NCBI RefSeq assembly: GCF_001426705.1 | Contig: NZ_LMFC01000001.1 | Location: forward strand, 299,789 to 363,788 | Source of the DNA: Cellulomonas sp. Root485 | GTDB taxonomy: Bacteria; Actinomycetota; Actinomycetes; Actinomycetales; Cellulomonadaceae | DNA: 64,000 bases | Direction: 5' to 3' | Part shown: in pieces, positions 43,345 to 53,297 of the stretch | Layout: every line of letters starts with the position of its first letter | Position numbering within the stretch: the stretch's first letter is position 1 | Made by a program: the position numbers and the translations under genes | The notes under the pieces: model-generated | The model's database searches: none | What the model was told of the DNA's origin: nothing | The model's input: the letters and a program-made list of their open reading frames with translations, nothing else

Positions 43345-43713
43345 ATGGAAGCCAAGGCGAAGGCGCGGTTCGTCCGCGTCACGCCCCAGAAGGCCCGGCG
43401 CGTCGTGGACCTCATCCGTGGCAAGCAGGCCGGCGAGGCTGTGGCGGTGCTGAAGTTCGCACCGCAGGCCGCGGGGGAGACGGTGCTCAAGGTTGTGGAG
43501 AGCGCGATCGCCAACGCTCGGGAGACCGCCAAGCGGTCGAACGAGCGTCTGGACGAGGCGGACCTCTACATCTCCGAGGTGTTCGTCGACGAGGGTCCGA
43601 CGCTCAAGCGGTTCCGTCCGCGGGCGCAGGGTCGGGCCAGCCAGATCCTCAAGCGGACGAGCCACATCACCGTGGTCGTCGCTGAGCGCGAGACGAAGGG
43701 ACGGGCCCGATAG
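43345..43713 (+). CDS. rplV: 50S ribosomal protein L22
   Basis: 122 residues lining the exit tunnel. The beta-hairpin [20 protein letters not shown], where macrolide-resistance changes occur in other species, is of normal length. Its last base is the first base of rpsC. Confidence 0.97.
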   Translation: MEAKAKARFVRVTPQKARRVVDLIRGKQAGEAVAVLKFAPQAAGETVLKVVESAIANARETAKRSNERLDEADLYISEVFVDEGPTLKRFRPRAQGRASQILKRTSHITVVVAERETKGRAR

Positions 43714-44546
43714 TGGGACAGAAAGTCAACCCGCTCGGGTACCGCCTGGGCATCACCACCGACCACCGGTCGCGCTGGTTCGCCGACTCGACCAAGCCGG
43801 GTCAGCGCTACCGCGACTACGTGGGCGAGGACGTCAAGATCCGCAAGCTCATGGCCACGGGCCTCGAGCGTGCCGGTATCGCCAAGGTCGAGATCGAGCG
43901 CACGCGTGACCGCGTTCGTGTCGACATCCACACCGCCCGCCCGGGCATCGTCATCGGGCGTCGTGGCGCGGAGGCCGACCGCATCCGTGGCGAGCTCGAG
44001 AAGCTCACGGGCAAGCAGGTCCAGCTGAACATCCTCGAGGTCAAGAACGCCGAGATCGAGGCTCAGCTGGTCGCTCAGGGCATCGCCGAGCAGCTGGCGA
44101 GCCGCGTCTCGTTCCGCCGCGCCATGCGCAAGGGCATCCAGTCGGCCCAGCGCGCCGGTGCCAAGGGCATCCGCGTGCAGGTCTCCGGCCGCCTCGGTGG
44201 CGCGGAGATGAGCCGCACGGAGTTCTACCGCGAGGGCCGCGTGCCCCTGCACACGCTCCGCGCGAACATCGACTACGGCTTCTTCGAGGCTCGCACCACC
44301 TTCGGGCGCATCGGCGTCAAGGTGTGGGTCTACAAGGGCGACATGACCGAGAAGGAGTTTGCTCGCGAGCAGGCGACCCAGGCCCCGCGCCCGGCTCGTG
44401 GCCCGCGGACGGACCGTGGCGAGCGCAGCGACCGTGGCCCCCGGGCCGGCGCTCCTCGTCGCGAGCGTTCCGACGCTCCTGAGGCAACCGAGGCCGCCTC
44501 CGCTCCGGCGGAGACCCCGGCCACTGACAGCGGAACGGAGGCCTGA
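43713..44546 (+). CDS. rpsC: 30S ribosomal protein S3 with RG-rich, acidic C-terminal tail
   Basis: 277 residues. The KH domain has the GxxG loop in [15 protein letters not shown]. The S3-C domain contains [20 protein letters not shown]. After residue 215 the tail departs from the family: first Arg/Gly/Asp repeats ([20 protein letters not shown]), then Ala/Thr/Glu. It should be disordered, and length exceeds the usual 220-235. GTG start overlaps rplV by one base. Confidence 0.97.
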   Translation: MGQKVNPLGYRLGITTDHRSRWFADSTKPGQRYRDYVGEDVKIRKLMATGLERAGIAKVEIERTRDRVRVDIHTARPGIVIGRRGAEADRIRGELEKLTGKQVQLNILEVKNAEIEAQLVAQGIAEQLASRVSFRRAMRKGIQSAQRAGAKGIRVQVSGRLGGAEMSRTEFYREGRVPLHTLRANIDYGFFEARTTFGRIGVKVWVYKGDMTEKEFAREQATQAPRPARGPRTDRGERSDRGPRAGAPRRERSDAPEATEAASAPAETPATDSGTEA

Positions 44547-44549
44547 GCC

Positions 44550-44966
44550 GTGCTTATCCCGCGCAGGCTGAAGCACCGCAAGCAGCACCACCCGGGGCGC
44601 TCCGGCGCCGCGACCGGTGGTACCGCGATCTCCTTCGGTGAGTACGGCATCCAGGCTCTCGAGCCCGCCTACGTCACCAACCGGCAGATCGAGGCTGCTC
44701 GTATCGCCATGACCCGCCACATCAAGCGTGGAGGGAAGGTCTGGATCAACATCTACCCGGACCGCCCCCTCACGAAGAAGCCTGCCGAGACCCGCATGGG
44801 TTCCGGCAAGGGTTCGCCCGAGTGGTGGATCGCCAACGTCAAGCCCGGCCGAGTTCTCTTCGAGCTCGCCGGCGTCCCGGAGCCCCTGGCTCGCGAGGCC
44901 ATGCGCCGCGCGCAGCACAAGCTCCCGATGAAGACACGTTTTGTGGTTCGCGAGGGTGGTAACTGA
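44550..44966 (+). CDS. rplP: 50S ribosomal protein L16
   Basis: 138 residues near the A site. Conserved [35 protein letters not shown] and [21 protein letters not shown] start 3 bp after rpsC; the stop shares a base with rpmC. Confidence 0.97.
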   Translation: MLIPRRLKHRKQHHPGRSGAATGGTAISFGEYGIQALEPAYVTNRQIEAARIAMTRHIKRGGKVWINIYPDRPLTKKPAETRMGSGKGSPEWWIANVKPGRVLFELAGVPEPLAREAMRRAQHKLPMKTRFVVREGGN

Positions 44967-45205
44967 TGACTATCGGCACCAAGGAACTGGCTCCCAGCGA
45001 GCTGGACACCTTCGACGACGAGAAGCTTGTCGCCGAGCTGAAGAAGTCCAAGGAGGAGCTGTTCAACCTCCGCTTCCAGTCGGCGACCGGTCAGCTCGAG
45101 AGCCACGGGCGTCTCAAGGCCGTTCGCCGCGACATCGCGCGGATCTACACGATCCTGCGTGAGCGCGAGCTCGGCATCCGTACCGCCCCGAGCGCGAGCG
45201 AGTGA
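44966..45205 (+). CDS. rpmC: 50S ribosomal protein L29
   Basis: 79 residues, two helices at the tunnel exit ([40 protein letters not shown]). It starts in the rplP stop (TGATG). Confidence 0.96.
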   Translation: MTIGTKELAPSELDTFDDEKLVAELKKSKEELFNLRFQSATGQLESHGRLKAVRRDIARIYTILRERELGIRTAPSASE

Positions 45206-45210
45206 GAACC

Positions 45211-45504
45211 ATGACTGACGAGAAGAACGAGAAGACGACCGCAGTCGCCGAGAAGCGCGGCGACCGCAAGACGCGCCGCGGCTACGTGGTCAGCGACAAG
45301 ATGGAAAAGACCGTCGTGGTCGAGGTCGAGGACCGGGTCAAGCACCCGCTCTACGGCAAGGTCATCCGGCGGACGAGCAAGGTCAAGGCGCACGACGAGC
45401 TGGGCTCGGCGGGCGTGGGCGACCTCGTCGTCATCATGGAGACCCGGCCGCTGAGCGCCACCAAGCGGTGGCGCCTGGTCGAGGTCCTCGAGAAGGCCAA
45501 GTAA
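45211..45504 (+). CDS. rpsQ: 30S ribosomal protein S17
   Basis: 97 residues from ATG 45211; a GTG at 45202 overlapping rpmC is less likely. OB-fold with [20 protein letters not shown] and the C-terminal [12 protein letters not shown]. It ends the S10 operon before a 155-bp gap. Confidence 0.96.
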   Translation: MTDEKNEKTTAVAEKRGDRKTRRGYVVSDKMEKTVVVEVEDRVKHPLYGKVIRRTSKVKAHDELGSAGVGDLVVIMETRPLSATKRWRLVEVLEKAK

Positions 45505-45540
45505 GCCAGCAGTTCCCGTACGACCCCCAGTTGCCCACGG

Positions 45541-45576
45541 GCGCCGGGTGGAGTTCGACAGGACGACACCCGGCGC
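45541..45576 (+). other. Hairpin between rpsQ and rplN
   Basis: Perfect 10-bp arms GCGCCGGGTG (45541-45550) and CACCCGGCGC (45567-45576) around a 16-nt loop, in the 155-bp junction of the S10 and spc operons. It could be a partial terminator, a processing site or part of an rplN leader. No T tract follows. Confidence 0.5.
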
Positions 45577-45659
45577 GACGTGTGCATCACGGCAACTATC
45601 CGTTCGGCCAGGCTCGAGCCGTTCCGGCCCGAGAACCCGCCAGACGACAGGAGTAGGTA

Positions 45660-46028
45660 ATGATCCAGCAGGAGTCGCGACTTCGTGTCGCCGACAACAC
45701 TGGTGCCAAGGAGATCCTTTGCATCCGTGTGCTCGGCGGCTCCGGCCGTCGCTACGCAGGCATCGGTGACGTCATCGTCGCCACCGTCAAGGACGCCATC
45801 CCCGGCGGCAACGTCAAGAAGGGCGACGTCGTCAAGGCTGTCATCGTGCGCACCCGCAAGGAGCGCCGCCGTCCGGACGGTTCGTACATCAAGTTCGACG
45901 AGAACGCCGCAGTGATCCTCAAGAACGACGGAGAGCCCCGTGGCACGCGCATCTTCGGCCCGGTGGGCCGCGAGCTGCGCGACAAGAAGTTCATGAAGAT
46001 CATCTCGCTGGCTCCGGAGGTGCTCTGA
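45660..46028 (+). CDS. rplN: 50S ribosomal protein L14
   Basis: 122 residues ([39 protein letters not shown]). First gene of the spc operon; contacts L19 and ribosomal silencing factor in other bacteria. AGGAGTAGGTA precedes the ATG. Confidence 0.97.
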   Translation: MIQQESRLRVADNTGAKEILCIRVLGGSGRRYAGIGDVIVATVKDAIPGGNVKKGDVVKAVIVRTRKERRRPDGSYIKFDENAAVILKNDGEPRGTRIFGPVGRELRDKKFMKIISLAPEVL

Positions 46029-46030
46029 CC

Positions 46031-46372
46031 ATGGCGAAGATCAAGAAGGGCGACCTCGTGGTCGTCATCTCCGGCCGCGACAAGGGACAGCAGGGCCGTG
46101 TGCTCGAGGTCCTCGTCGAGTCGCAGCGCCTCGTCGTGGAGGGTGTCCAGCGCGTCACCAAGCACGTCAAGGCCGGCCAGACGCAGCGCGGCACGCGCAC
46201 CGGCGGCATCGAGACCATCGAGGCGCCCATCCACATCAGCAACGTGATGCTCGTGGACCCGGAGACCAAGAAGGGCACCCGGGTCGGCTACCGCACCGAG
46301 CAGGTCGAGCGCGACGGCCGTACCCGCACCGTTCGGGTCCGCGTCGCCAAGCGCTCCGGTAAGGACATCTGA
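46031..46372 (+). CDS. rplX: 50S ribosomal protein L24
   Basis: 113 residues. N-terminal KOW motif [20 protein letters not shown]; assembly initiator at the tunnel exit. 2 bp after rplN; stop overlaps rplE. Confidence 0.97.
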   Translation: MAKIKKGDLVVVISGRDKGQQGRVLEVLVESQRLVVEGVQRVTKHVKAGQTQRGTRTGGIETIEAPIHISNVMLVDPETKKGTRVGYRTEQVERDGRTRTVRVRVAKRSGKDI

Positions 46373-46944
46373 TGACCGAGACGACTCTCACGGCTCCGGC
46401 GCTCCCGCGTCTGAAGTCCAAGTACAACGACGAGATCAAGACCGCTCTCTTCGAGCAGTTCTCGCACGAGAACATCAACCAGGTCGCACGCCTGGTGAAG
46501 GTCGTCGTGAACATGGGCGTCGGCGAGGCCGCCAAGGACTCCAAGCTCATCGAGGGCGCGATCCGCGACCTGACCCAGATCACGGGCCAGAAGCCGCAGG
46601 TCACCAAGGCTCGCAAGTCGATCGCGCAGTTCAAGCTGCGTGAGGGAATGCCCATCGGCGCCCACGTCACCCTGCGTGGCGACCGTGCCTGGGAGTTCCT
46701 GGACCGCCTGCTCTCCACCGCGCTGCCGCGCATCCGTGACTTCCGTGGCCTCTCGCCGCAGCAGTTCGACGGTCACGGCAACTACACGTTCGGCCTCGTG
46801 GAGCAGTCCGTGTTCCACGAGATCGACCAGGACAAGATCGACCGCGTCCGCGGGATGGACATCACGGTCGTCACCACGGCTGACACCGACGACGAGGGTC
46901 GCGCTTTCCTCAAGCTCCTCGGCTTCCCGTTCAAGGAGATCTGA
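46372..46944 (+). CDS. rplE: 50S ribosomal protein L5
   Basis: 190 residues binding 5S rRNA in the central protuberance. Conserved [20 protein letters not shown] and the [21 protein letters not shown]-terminal strand. It overlaps rplX by one base. Confidence 0.97.
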   Translation: MTETTLTAPALPRLKSKYNDEIKTALFEQFSHENINQVARLVKVVVNMGVGEAAKDSKLIEGAIRDLTQITGQKPQVTKARKSIAQFKLREGMPIGAHVTLRGDRAWEFLDRLLSTALPRIRDFRGLSPQQFDGHGNYTFGLVEQSVFHEIDQDKIDRVRGMDITVVTTADTDDEGRAFLKLLGFPFKEI

Positions 46945-46946
46945 CC

Positions 46947-47132
46947 ATGGCGAAGACCGCCCTCAAGAACAAGGCTGCTGCCAAGCCGAAGTTCGCGGTG
47001 CGTGGCTACACGCGCTGCCAGCGTTGCGGCCGGCCCCACTCGGTGTACCGCAAGTTCGGCCTGTGCCGGATCTGCGTGCGCGAGATGGCCCACCGCGGCG
47101 AGCTCCCCGGCGTCACGAAGAGCAGCTGGTAA
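46947..47132 (+). CDS. rpsZ: 30S ribosomal protein S14, zinc type
   Basis: 61 residues, the short S14 with an intact zinc site: CQRCGRPH and [16 protein letters not shown]. 2 bp after rplE. The zinc-free long form is not in this window. Confidence 0.96.
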   Translation: MAKTALKNKAAAKPKFAVRGYTRCQRCGRPHSVYRKFGLCRICVREMAHRGELPGVTKSSW

Positions 47133-47207
47133 CCCGAGCAACACGAACGTCGGTAGGTCCAGCCCCCTCGGGGGCGGGATACCCCGGCGAGGAAGGGCGG
47201 AAGCCCC

Positions 47208-47606
47208 ATGACCATGACCGACCCCATCGCAGACCTGCTCACGCGGCTGCGTAACGCGAACTCGGCTCACCACGACACCGTGCTGATCCCGTTCTCGAAG
47301 CTGAAGTCGCACATCGCGGAGATCCTCCAGGCGGAGGGCTACATCACGGGCTGGAAGGTGGAGGACGCCGTCGTCGGCAAGAACCTCATCATCGAGCTCA
47401 AGTACGGCCCCAACCGCGAGCGTGCGCTCGCCGGCGTCAAGCGCGTGTCCAAGCCGGGCCTGCGCGTGTACGCCAAGTCCACCAACCTGCCCAAGGTGCT
47501 CGGCGGCCTGGGCGTGGCGATCCTGTCCACGTCCTCCGGTCTCCTCACCGACAAGCAGGCCGCCAAGAAGGGCGTGGGTGGGGAAGTCCTCGCCTACGTC
47601 TGGTAA
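47208..47606 (+). CDS. rpsH: 30S ribosomal protein S8
   Basis: 132 residues from ATG 47208, or ATG 47214 two codons later. Conserved [19 protein letters not shown], and [20 protein letters not shown] near the end. In E. coli S8 represses the spc operon. GGAAGGGCGGAAG lies upstream. Confidence 0.97.
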   Translation: MTMTDPIADLLTRLRNANSAHHDTVLIPFSKLKSHIAEILQAEGYITGWKVEDAVVGKNLIIELKYGPNRERALAGVKRVSKPGLRVYAKSTNLPKVLGGLGVAILSTSSGLLTDKQAAKKGVGGEVLAYVW

Positions 47607-47630
47607 GTCCGAGACGGAAAGGAGCTAGCC

Positions 47631-48170
47631 ATGTCCCGAATCGGCAGAGTCCCCGTCCCGGTCCCCACCGGCGTGGATGTCGACATCAACGGCACGGTCG
47701 TGACGGTCAAGGGCCCGAAGGGCACCCTGACGCACACGATCCCCGCCCCCATCGAGGTGGCGCGCGACGAGGCAGGTGCCCTCGTGGTCACCCGCCCCGA
47801 CGACGAGCGCGCCTCGCGCTCGCTGCACGGCCTCACCCGCACGCTGCTGGCGAACCTCGTCATCGGCGTGACGGAGGGCTACATCAAGAAGCTCGAGATC
47901 GTCGGTACCGGGTACCGCGTCACGGCGAAGGGCTCGGACCTCGAGTTCGCGCTCGGGTTCAGCCACCCGGTCACGGTCAACCCGCCGGAGGGCATCACCT
48001 TCGTCGTCGAAGCCCCCACGCGTTTCTCGGTGCAGGGCATCGACAAGCAGCAGGTGGGCGAGGTCGCCGCGAACATCCGCAAGATCCGCAAGCCTGAGCC
48101 GTACAAGGGCAAGGGCGTGCGGTACGCGGGCGAGAACGTGCGCCGCAAGGTCGGAAAGGCCGGTAAGTAA
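47631..48170 (+). CDS. rplF: 50S ribosomal protein L6
   Basis: 179 residues, two homologous domains; end motif [20 protein letters not shown] is characteristic. It binds near the sarcin-ricin loop. 24 bp after rpsH. Confidence 0.97.
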   Translation: MSRIGRVPVPVPTGVDVDINGTVVTVKGPKGTLTHTIPAPIEVARDEAGALVVTRPDDERASRSLHGLTRTLLANLVIGVTEGYIKKLEIVGTGYRVTAKGSDLEFALGFSHPVTVNPPEGITFVVEAPTRFSVQGIDKQQVGEVAANIRKIRKPEPYKGKGVRYAGENVRRKVGKAGK

Positions 48171-48172
48171 CC

Positions 48173-48544
48173 ATGGCTCTCAAGATCCTCGGCAAGGGCA
48201 AGCGTGTTGCCCGCCAGCGTCGCCACCTGCGCCTTCGCAAGAAGGTCTCGGGCTCGGCTGCTCGTCCCCGTCTCGTCGTGACCCGGTCCGCCCGGCACAT
48301 CACGGCGCAGGTCGTGGACGACGGCATCGGCCAGACCCTCGTGTCCGCGTCGACCCTCGAGGCCGACCTGCGTGGCTCGAACGACGACAAGACTGCCAAG
48401 GCCCGCAAGGTCGGCGAGCTCATCGCCGAGCGTGCGAAGGCTGCCGGCCTCGACGCTGTGGTCTTCGACCGCGGCGGCAACAAGTACCACGGCCGTGTCG
48501 CCGCGGTGGCTGACGGCGCCCGCGAGGGTGGGCTGAAGCTGTGA
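48173..48544 (+). CDS. rplR: 50S ribosomal protein L18
   Basis: 123 residues; Arg/Lys-rich start ([20 protein letters not shown]) and 5S-binding end ([20 protein letters not shown]). 2 bp after rplF. Confidence 0.97.
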   Translation: MALKILGKGKRVARQRRHLRLRKKVSGSAARPRLVVTRSARHITAQVVDDGIGQTLVSASTLEADLRGSNDDKTAKARKVGELIAERAKAAGLDAVVFDRGGNKYHGRVAAVADGAREGGLKL

Positions 48545-48578
48545 CGACGACGACCTTCCGAAAGAAGAGGACTCACTG

Positions 48579-49244
48579 ATGGCTGCTCCTCAGCGCAGCA
48601 ACACCGGGGCGCCCGCGGGCGGCACCGGCGGAGGCGGCGACCGTCGTGACGGCGGTCGTGGCCGTGACGGTGGCGGCGGCCGTGGCCGCGACGCCGCAGA
48701 GAAGAGCGCGTTCCTCGAGCGCGTCGTGACGATCAACCGCGTCGCCAAGGTCGTCAAGGGCGGCCGGCGCTTCAGCTTCACCGCGCTCGTCGTGGTCGGC
48801 GACGGCGACGGCACCGTGGGTGTCGGCTACGGGAAGGCCAAGGAGGTGCCCGCGGCGATCGCCAAGGGTGTCGAGGAGGCCAAGAAGAACTTCTTCAAGG
48901 TCCCGCGCATCCAGGGCACCATCCCGCACCCCATCCAGGGTGAGGCCGCTGCCGGTGTCGTCTTCCTGCGTCCGGCCTCGCCGGGTACCGGCGTGATCGC
49001 CGGTGGCCCGGTGCGCGCCGTGCTCGAGTGCGCCGGTATCCACGACGTCCTGAGCAAGTCGCTCGGCTCGTCCAACGCGATCAACATCGTGCACGCCACG
49101 GTCGCGGCCCTGCGTGGCCTCGAGCGTCCCGAGGCCGTGGCCGCGCGCCGTGGTCTCCCGGTCGAGCACGTCGTCCCGGCTGCCCTCCTCCGTGCCCAGG
49201 CTGCCGGCCTGGCCGCAGCGGCGGGCTCGAAGGCAGGTGCCTGA
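48579..49244 (+). CDS. rpsE: 30S ribosomal protein S5 with Gly/Arg-rich N terminus
   Basis: 221 residues. The dsRNA-binding core starts near residue 47 ([20 protein letters not shown]) and the second domain has [20 protein letters not shown]. The first 45 residues are Gly/Arg/Asp repeats ([20 protein letters not shown]) absent from E. coli S5 and expected to be disordered. The stop shares a base with rpmD. Confidence 0.97.
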   Translation: MAAPQRSNTGAPAGGTGGGGDRRDGGRGRDGGGGRGRDAAEKSAFLERVVTINRVAKVVKGGRRFSFTALVVVGDGDGTVGVGYGKAKEVPAAIAKGVEEAKKNFFKVPRIQGTIPHPIQGEAAAGVVFLRPASPGTGVIAGGPVRAVLECAGIHDVLSKSLGSSNAINIVHATVAALRGLERPEAVAARRGLPVEHVVPAALLRAQAAGLAAAAGSKAGA

Positions 49245-49426
49245 TGGCTCGACTCAAGGTGACCCAGACGCGATCTGGCATCGGCGGTAAGCAGAACCAG
49301 CGCGACACCCTGCGCACCCTCGGCCTCAAGCGGATCGGCGACGTCGTCGTCAAGGAGGACCGCCCTGAGATCCGCGGCATGGTCAAGACGGTGACGCACC
49401 TTGTCGCGGTCGAAGAGGTGGAGTGA
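49244..49426 (+). CDS. rpmD: 50S ribosomal protein L30
   Basis: 60 residues ([40 protein letters not shown]). ATG 49244 overlaps the rpsE stop (TGATG). Longer upstream frames are chance. Confidence 0.96.
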   Translation: MARLKVTQTRSGIGGKQNQRDTLRTLGLKRIGDVVVKEDRPEIRGMVKTVTHLVAVEEVE

Positions 49427-49428
49427 CC

Positions 49429-50163
49429 ATGGCTGACGAGAAGAACGAGAAGGCGGAGGCTGAGGTGACGGCCCCCAAGAAGGCCGCTGCCAAGAAGGCC
49501 CCCGCGAAGAAGGCCGCCGACACGGAGTCCGCTCCGAAGGCGACCAAGGCGAAGGCTGCTGCTGCGGACAAGCCGGCGAAGGCCGACAAGGCCGAGGCGA
49601 AGACCGAGGCTGCTCCGAAGGCGAAGGCCGCCAAGGCCGAGCCCAAGGCTGCTGCGCCGAAGAAGACGGTCTCCGCCGCGGCGGCGAAGGCGGCCGAGGC
49701 CGCTGCGCAGCCCGGCAACGGTGGCACGCTCAAGGTGCACCACCTCCGTCCGGCTCCGGGCGCCAAGACCGCCAAGACCCGCGTGGGTCGTGGCGAGGCG
49801 TCCAAGGGCAAGACGGCCGGTCGTGGCACCAAGGGCACCAAGGCCCGCTACCAGGTGCCGACGCGCTTCGAGGGTGGGCAGATGCCTCTGCACATGCGCC
49901 TCCCGAAGCTGCGCGGCTTCAAGAACCCGTTCCGTGTCGAGTACCAGGTCGTCAACCTGGACAAGCTCTCGGCGCTGTACCCGAGCGGTGGCGACGTGAC
50001 GGTCGCCGACCTCGTGGCGAAGGGCGCTGTCCGCAAGGGCAAGCCCGTCAAGGTGCTCGGTACCGGTGAGCTCACGGTCAAGGTCTCTGTCGCGGTCGAC
50101 GCCTACTCGGCGTCCGCGAAGGACGCGATCGTGGCTGCCGGCGGAAGCGTCGCGCAGGACTGA
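49429..50163 (+). CDS. rplO: 50S ribosomal protein L15 with histone-H1-like N-terminal extension
   Basis: 244 residues, where L15 is normally about 145-150. The canonical protein starts near Leu101 ([36 protein letters not shown]) and is complete. Residues 1-100 are Lys/Ala/Pro/Glu repeats ([20 protein letters not shown], and more), resembling histone H1 tails. The frame is continuous, third positions are strongly G/C, and GTG/ATG starts at 49423/49429 sit right after rpmD, so the extension is genuinely encoded. No internal start with a good ribosome site is obvious at the core. Its role is unknown. rplO is followed by a terminator. Confidence 0.95.
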   Translation: MADEKNEKAEAEVTAPKKAAAKKAPAKKAADTESAPKATKAKAAAADKPAKADKAEAKTEAAPKAKAAKAEPKAAAPKKTVSAAAAKAAEAAAQPGNGGTLKVHHLRPAPGAKTAKTRVGRGEASKGKTAGRGTKGTKARYQVPTRFEGGQMPLHMRLPKLRGFKNPFRVEYQVVNLDKLSALYPSGGDVTVADLVAKGAVRKGKPVKVLGTGELTVKVSVAVDAYSASAKDAIVAAGGSVAQD

Positions 50164-50170
50164 TCGAAGG

Positions 50171-50208
50171 ACGGGACCGGTGGGGACGTAGTTACCCACC
50201 GGTCCCGT
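50171..50208 (+). terminator. Terminator between rplO and secY
   Basis: 14-bp arms ACGGGACCGGTGGG (50171-50184) and CCCACCGGTCCCGT (50195-50208) around a 10-nt loop, followed by TCCGTATG. A weak secY promoter may follow (TAGGGT at 50232-50237). Confidence 0.8.
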
Positions 50209-50324
50209 TCCGTATGTCGGCGGGCATCAGTTAGGGTGCCCCGGTGCTCGCGACTCGTCGCGGGCTGCACGGCCGGAATGGCCCGGTCGTACGAGATGCC
50301 GCTCCGGCGGCCCAGGAGGACCAG

Positions 50325-51620
50325 GTGCTAGGCGCATTCGTGCGGGCGTTCCGGACGCCCGACCTGCGGCGCAAGCTGCTCTTCACCATCGGGATCATGG
50401 TGCTCTTCCGTGTCGGCTCGTTCTTGCCGACGCCGGGTGTGTCGTATCCGAACGTGCAGACGTGTATCGAGCAGTCGCAGGGCAACGACCTGCTCGGGCT
50501 GGTGAACCTGTTCAGCGGCGGAGCCCTGCTCCAGCTCTCGGTGTTCGCGCTCGGGATCATGCCGTACATCACGGCGAGCATCATCGTGCAGCTGCTCCGG
50601 GTGGTCATCCCTCGCTTCGAGGAGCTGCACCGCGAGGGTCAGTCCGGCACCGCGAAGCTCACGCAGTACACGCGGTACCTGACCATCGGTCTGGCGATCC
50701 TGCAGTCGACGACGATCATCACCGTCGCGCGCAGCGGTCAGCTGTTCAGCGGGTGCACCGTCGACGTCATCCCGAACGACAGCTGGCAGACGCTGCTGAT
50801 CATGGTCATCACCATGACCGCGGGTACCGGCCTGATCATGTGGCTCGGTGAGCTGATCACGGAGCGCGGCGTCGGCAACGGCATGTCGCTCCTCATCTTC
50901 ACCTCGATCGCCGCGAGCTTCCCGGGTGCCATGTGGTCGATCGCCGGTGGCGACAACGGCGTCTCGAAGTTCATCGTCGTCATGGCGATCGTGGTCCTGG
51001 TCATCGCGCTGGTGGTGTTCGTCGAGCAGTCGCAGCGTCGCGTGCCGGTGCAGTACGCCAAGCGCATGGTCGGTCGCCGCATGTACGGCGGGTCCAGCAC
51101 CTACATCCCGATCAAGATCAACATGGCCGGTGTCATCCCGGTGATCTTCGCGTCGTCGCTGCTCGCCGTGCCCGGGCTGCTCGCGCAGTTCGGTGACCCG
51201 GCCGCGGGCTGGGTCCAGTGGGTCAGCCGGTACCTGGCGTCGCCGAGCGCGCCGCTGCACCTGGCGATCTACGTCGTCCTGATCATCTTCTTCTGCTACT
51301 TCTACACCGCGATCACGTTCAACCCGGACGAGGTCGCCGACAACATGAAGAAGTACGGCGGCTTCATCCCCGGCATCCGTGCCGGGCGGCCGACCGCCGA
51401 GTACCTCGACTACGTCATCTCGCGGATCACCGCGCCCGGGTCGGTGTACCTGGCGATCGTGGCCCTCATCCCGACGATCGCGTTCATCGTCCTGGGCGTC
51501 GGCTCGAACATCCCGTTCGGTGGGGCGTCGATCCTCATCGTCGTCGGTGTCGGCCTCGAGACCGTCAAGCAGATCGAGTCCCAGCTGCAGCAGCGGCACT
51601 ACGAAGGGTTCTTGCGTTGA
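50325..51620 (+). CDS. secY: Protein translocase subunit SecY
   Basis: 431 residues, ten membrane spans, the Sec channel. GTG 50325 has AGGAGG 5 bp upstream and gives MLGAFVRAFRTPDLRRKLLF; a frame from 50244 adds a non-family extension. Conserved TPGVSYP (plug region), ALGIMPYITASIIVQLL, GGSSTYIPIKINMAGVIPVI, NPDEVADNMKKYGGFIPGIR and the end QRHYEGFLR. The stop overlaps the adk start. Confidence 0.97.
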   Translation: MLGAFVRAFRTPDLRRKLLFTIGIMVLFRVGSFLPTPGVSYPNVQTCIEQSQGNDLLGLVNLFSGGALLQLSVFALGIMPYITASIIVQLLRVVIPRFEELHREGQSGTAKLTQYTRYLTIGLAILQSTTIITVARSGQLFSGCTVDVIPNDSWQTLLIMVITMTAGTGLIMWLGELITERGVGNGMSLLIFTSIAASFPGAMWSIAGGDNGVSKFIVVMAIVVLVIALVVFVEQSQRRVPVQYAKRMVGRRMYGGSSTYIPIKINMAGVIPVIFASSLLAVPGLLAQFGDPAAGWVQWVSRYLASPSAPLHLAIYVVLIIFFCYFYTAITFNPDEVADNMKKYGGFIPGIRAGRPTAEYLDYVISRITAPGSVYLAIVALIPTIAFIVLGVGSNIPFGGASILIVVGVGLETVKQIESQLQQRHYEGFLR

Positions 51621-52198
51621 GCACCCGTCTCGTCCTGCTCGGCCCTCCGGGGGCGGGCAAGGGCACCCAGGCCGCGCGGCTCGCCGAGCGGTTCGGGGTG
51701 CCCGCCATCTCCACCGGTGACCTCTTCCGCGCCAACATCAAGGGCGGTACGCCGCTCGGTCGCACCGTGCAGGAGTACACGTCGCGCGGTGCGCTGGTGC
51801 CGGACTCCGTCACCAACGACATGGTGCGCGACCGGCTGGCGCAGGACGACGCCACGGAGGGGTTCCTGCTCGACGGGTACCCCCGCAACGTGGCGCAGGT
51901 CGGGGAGCTCGACGCGATCCTCGCCGACGCCGGCCTGACGCTCGACCTCGCGGTGGAGATCACGGCGGACGCGGACATCGTGGCCGAGCGGCTCCTGAAG
52001 CGTGCCGAGATCGAGGGCCGCGACGACGACACCGATGACGTCATCCGTCACCGGCTCGACGTCTACGCCGCCGAGACCGCCCCGATCGCGCGGGTCTACG
52101 CCGAGCGCGGCCTGCTCGTCCAGGTGGACGGGATCGGCGACGTCGACGCGGTCACCGAGCGTCTGGTCGCGGCGATCGGCGCCACCACCGGGCGCTGA
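51617..52198 (+). CDS. adk: Adenylate kinase
   Basis: 193 residues from TTG 51617 in overlap with the secY stop (TTGA). P-loop GPPGAGKGT (9-17), AMP-binding STGDLFRANIKGGTPLG, and GFLLDGYPRN. The LID is the short form without zinc Cys. It interconverts ATP + AMP with 2 ADP. It sits between secY and map as in most actinobacteria. Confidence 0.96.
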   Translation: MSTRLVLLGPPGAGKGTQAARLAERFGVPAISTGDLFRANIKGGTPLGRTVQEYTSRGALVPDSVTNDMVRDRLAQDDATEGFLLDGYPRNVAQVGELDAILADAGLTLDLAVEITADADIVAERLLKRAEIEGRDDDTDDVIRHRLDVYAAETAPIARVYAERGLLVQVDGIGDVDAVTERLVAAIGATTGR

Positions 52199-52200
52199 CG

Positions 52201-53043
52201 GTGTTCGGTCGCGAGCGGATCGAGTACAAGAGCCCGCAGCAGGTGCTGCTCATGCGGCGCGCGGGCCTGGTGGTCGCCGAGGCGCTCGCCGCGGTCCGTG
52301 AGCGTGCGACGCCGGGCGTCACCACCGGGCAGCTCGACGCGGTCGCGGCCGAGGTCATCGCCGACCACCACGCGACGGCGTCCTTCCTCGGCTATCACGG
52401 GTACCCGGCCACGCTCTGCGTGTCGGTCAACGACGAGGTCGTGCACGGCATCCCGGGAGCCCGGGTGCTGGAGCCGGGTGACGTCGTCTCGATCGACTGC
52501 GGCGCGATCGTCGACGGGTGGCACGGTGACTCCGCGATCACGGTCGTGCTCGACGGTGCGGCGCCCGAGGACGTCGACCTGGCGGCCACCACCGAGCGAG
52601 CCATGTGGTCCGGCATCGCCGCGCTGGCCGGCGCCGAGCGCCTCGGGGCCGTGGGGGAGGCCGTGGAGGACGTCGTCGACGCCGCCGAGGCGGCCGGCCT
52701 GAACGGCGGCGCACGGTACGGGCTCGTCGAGGAGTACGTCGGGCACGGGATCGGCACGTCGATGCACCAGCCGCCGGACGTCCCGAACTTCCGCAGCCGT
52801 GATCGCGGCCCTCGCGTCCGCCCGGGTCTGTGCGTCGCCGTCGAGCCGATGGTCGTCCGTGGGCAGCGGTTCACGCAGGTCCTGGACGACGACTGGACGG
52901 TCGTCACGTCCGACGGTTCACGTGCGTCGCACTGGGAGCACACGGTCGCCATCCTCGACGGCGGCATCTGGGTGCTGACGGCCGTGGACGGCGGCGCGCA
53001 GGAGCTCGCCGCGCGGGGCGTGACCGTCGCACCGCTCGGCTGA
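52201..53043 (+). CDS. map: Methionine aminopeptidase, type I
   Basis: 280 residues; removes initiator Met from new proteins. Metal ligands are Asp99 (SIDCGAIVDGW), Asp110 (HGDSAIT), His182 (GHGIGTSMHQPPDVPNF), Glu215 (CVAVEPMV) and Glu246 (HWEHTVAI), with substrate His82. GTG start 2 bp after adk. No zinc-finger extension. Confidence 0.96.
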   Translation: MFGRERIEYKSPQQVLLMRRAGLVVAEALAAVRERATPGVTTGQLDAVAAEVIADHHATASFLGYHGYPATLCVSVNDEVVHGIPGARVLEPGDVVSIDCGAIVDGWHGDSAITVVLDGAAPEDVDLAATTERAMWSGIAALAGAERLGAVGEAVEDVVDAAEAAGLNGGARYGLVEEYVGHGIGTSMHQPPDVPNFRSRDRGPRVRPGLCVAVEPMVVRGQRFTQVLDDDWTVVTSDGSRASHWEHTVAILDGGIWVLTAVDGGAQELAARGVTVAPLG

Positions 53044-53297
53044 GGGCCACCGCTACCCGCGAGTAGGTCCGACCAGGTGAACTTGCGTCCAGTTATCCAC
53101 AAATCGCCCGTGAGCGGCCGAAATGCGCGCGCGATGACCGGTTTGTCGGATACGGTCCTGCCCGGCGGTGAACGATCCGCCACGGGTGCTCCTCGGGGCC
53201 CGCGCGGTCGTCTGATCCGTGCGGTGAGGGGTGTGAGCGCCCGACTCCGGCAGGCACGTGGTCAGCGCGCGCCTGCACTCGACGTGATGGGTGACTC

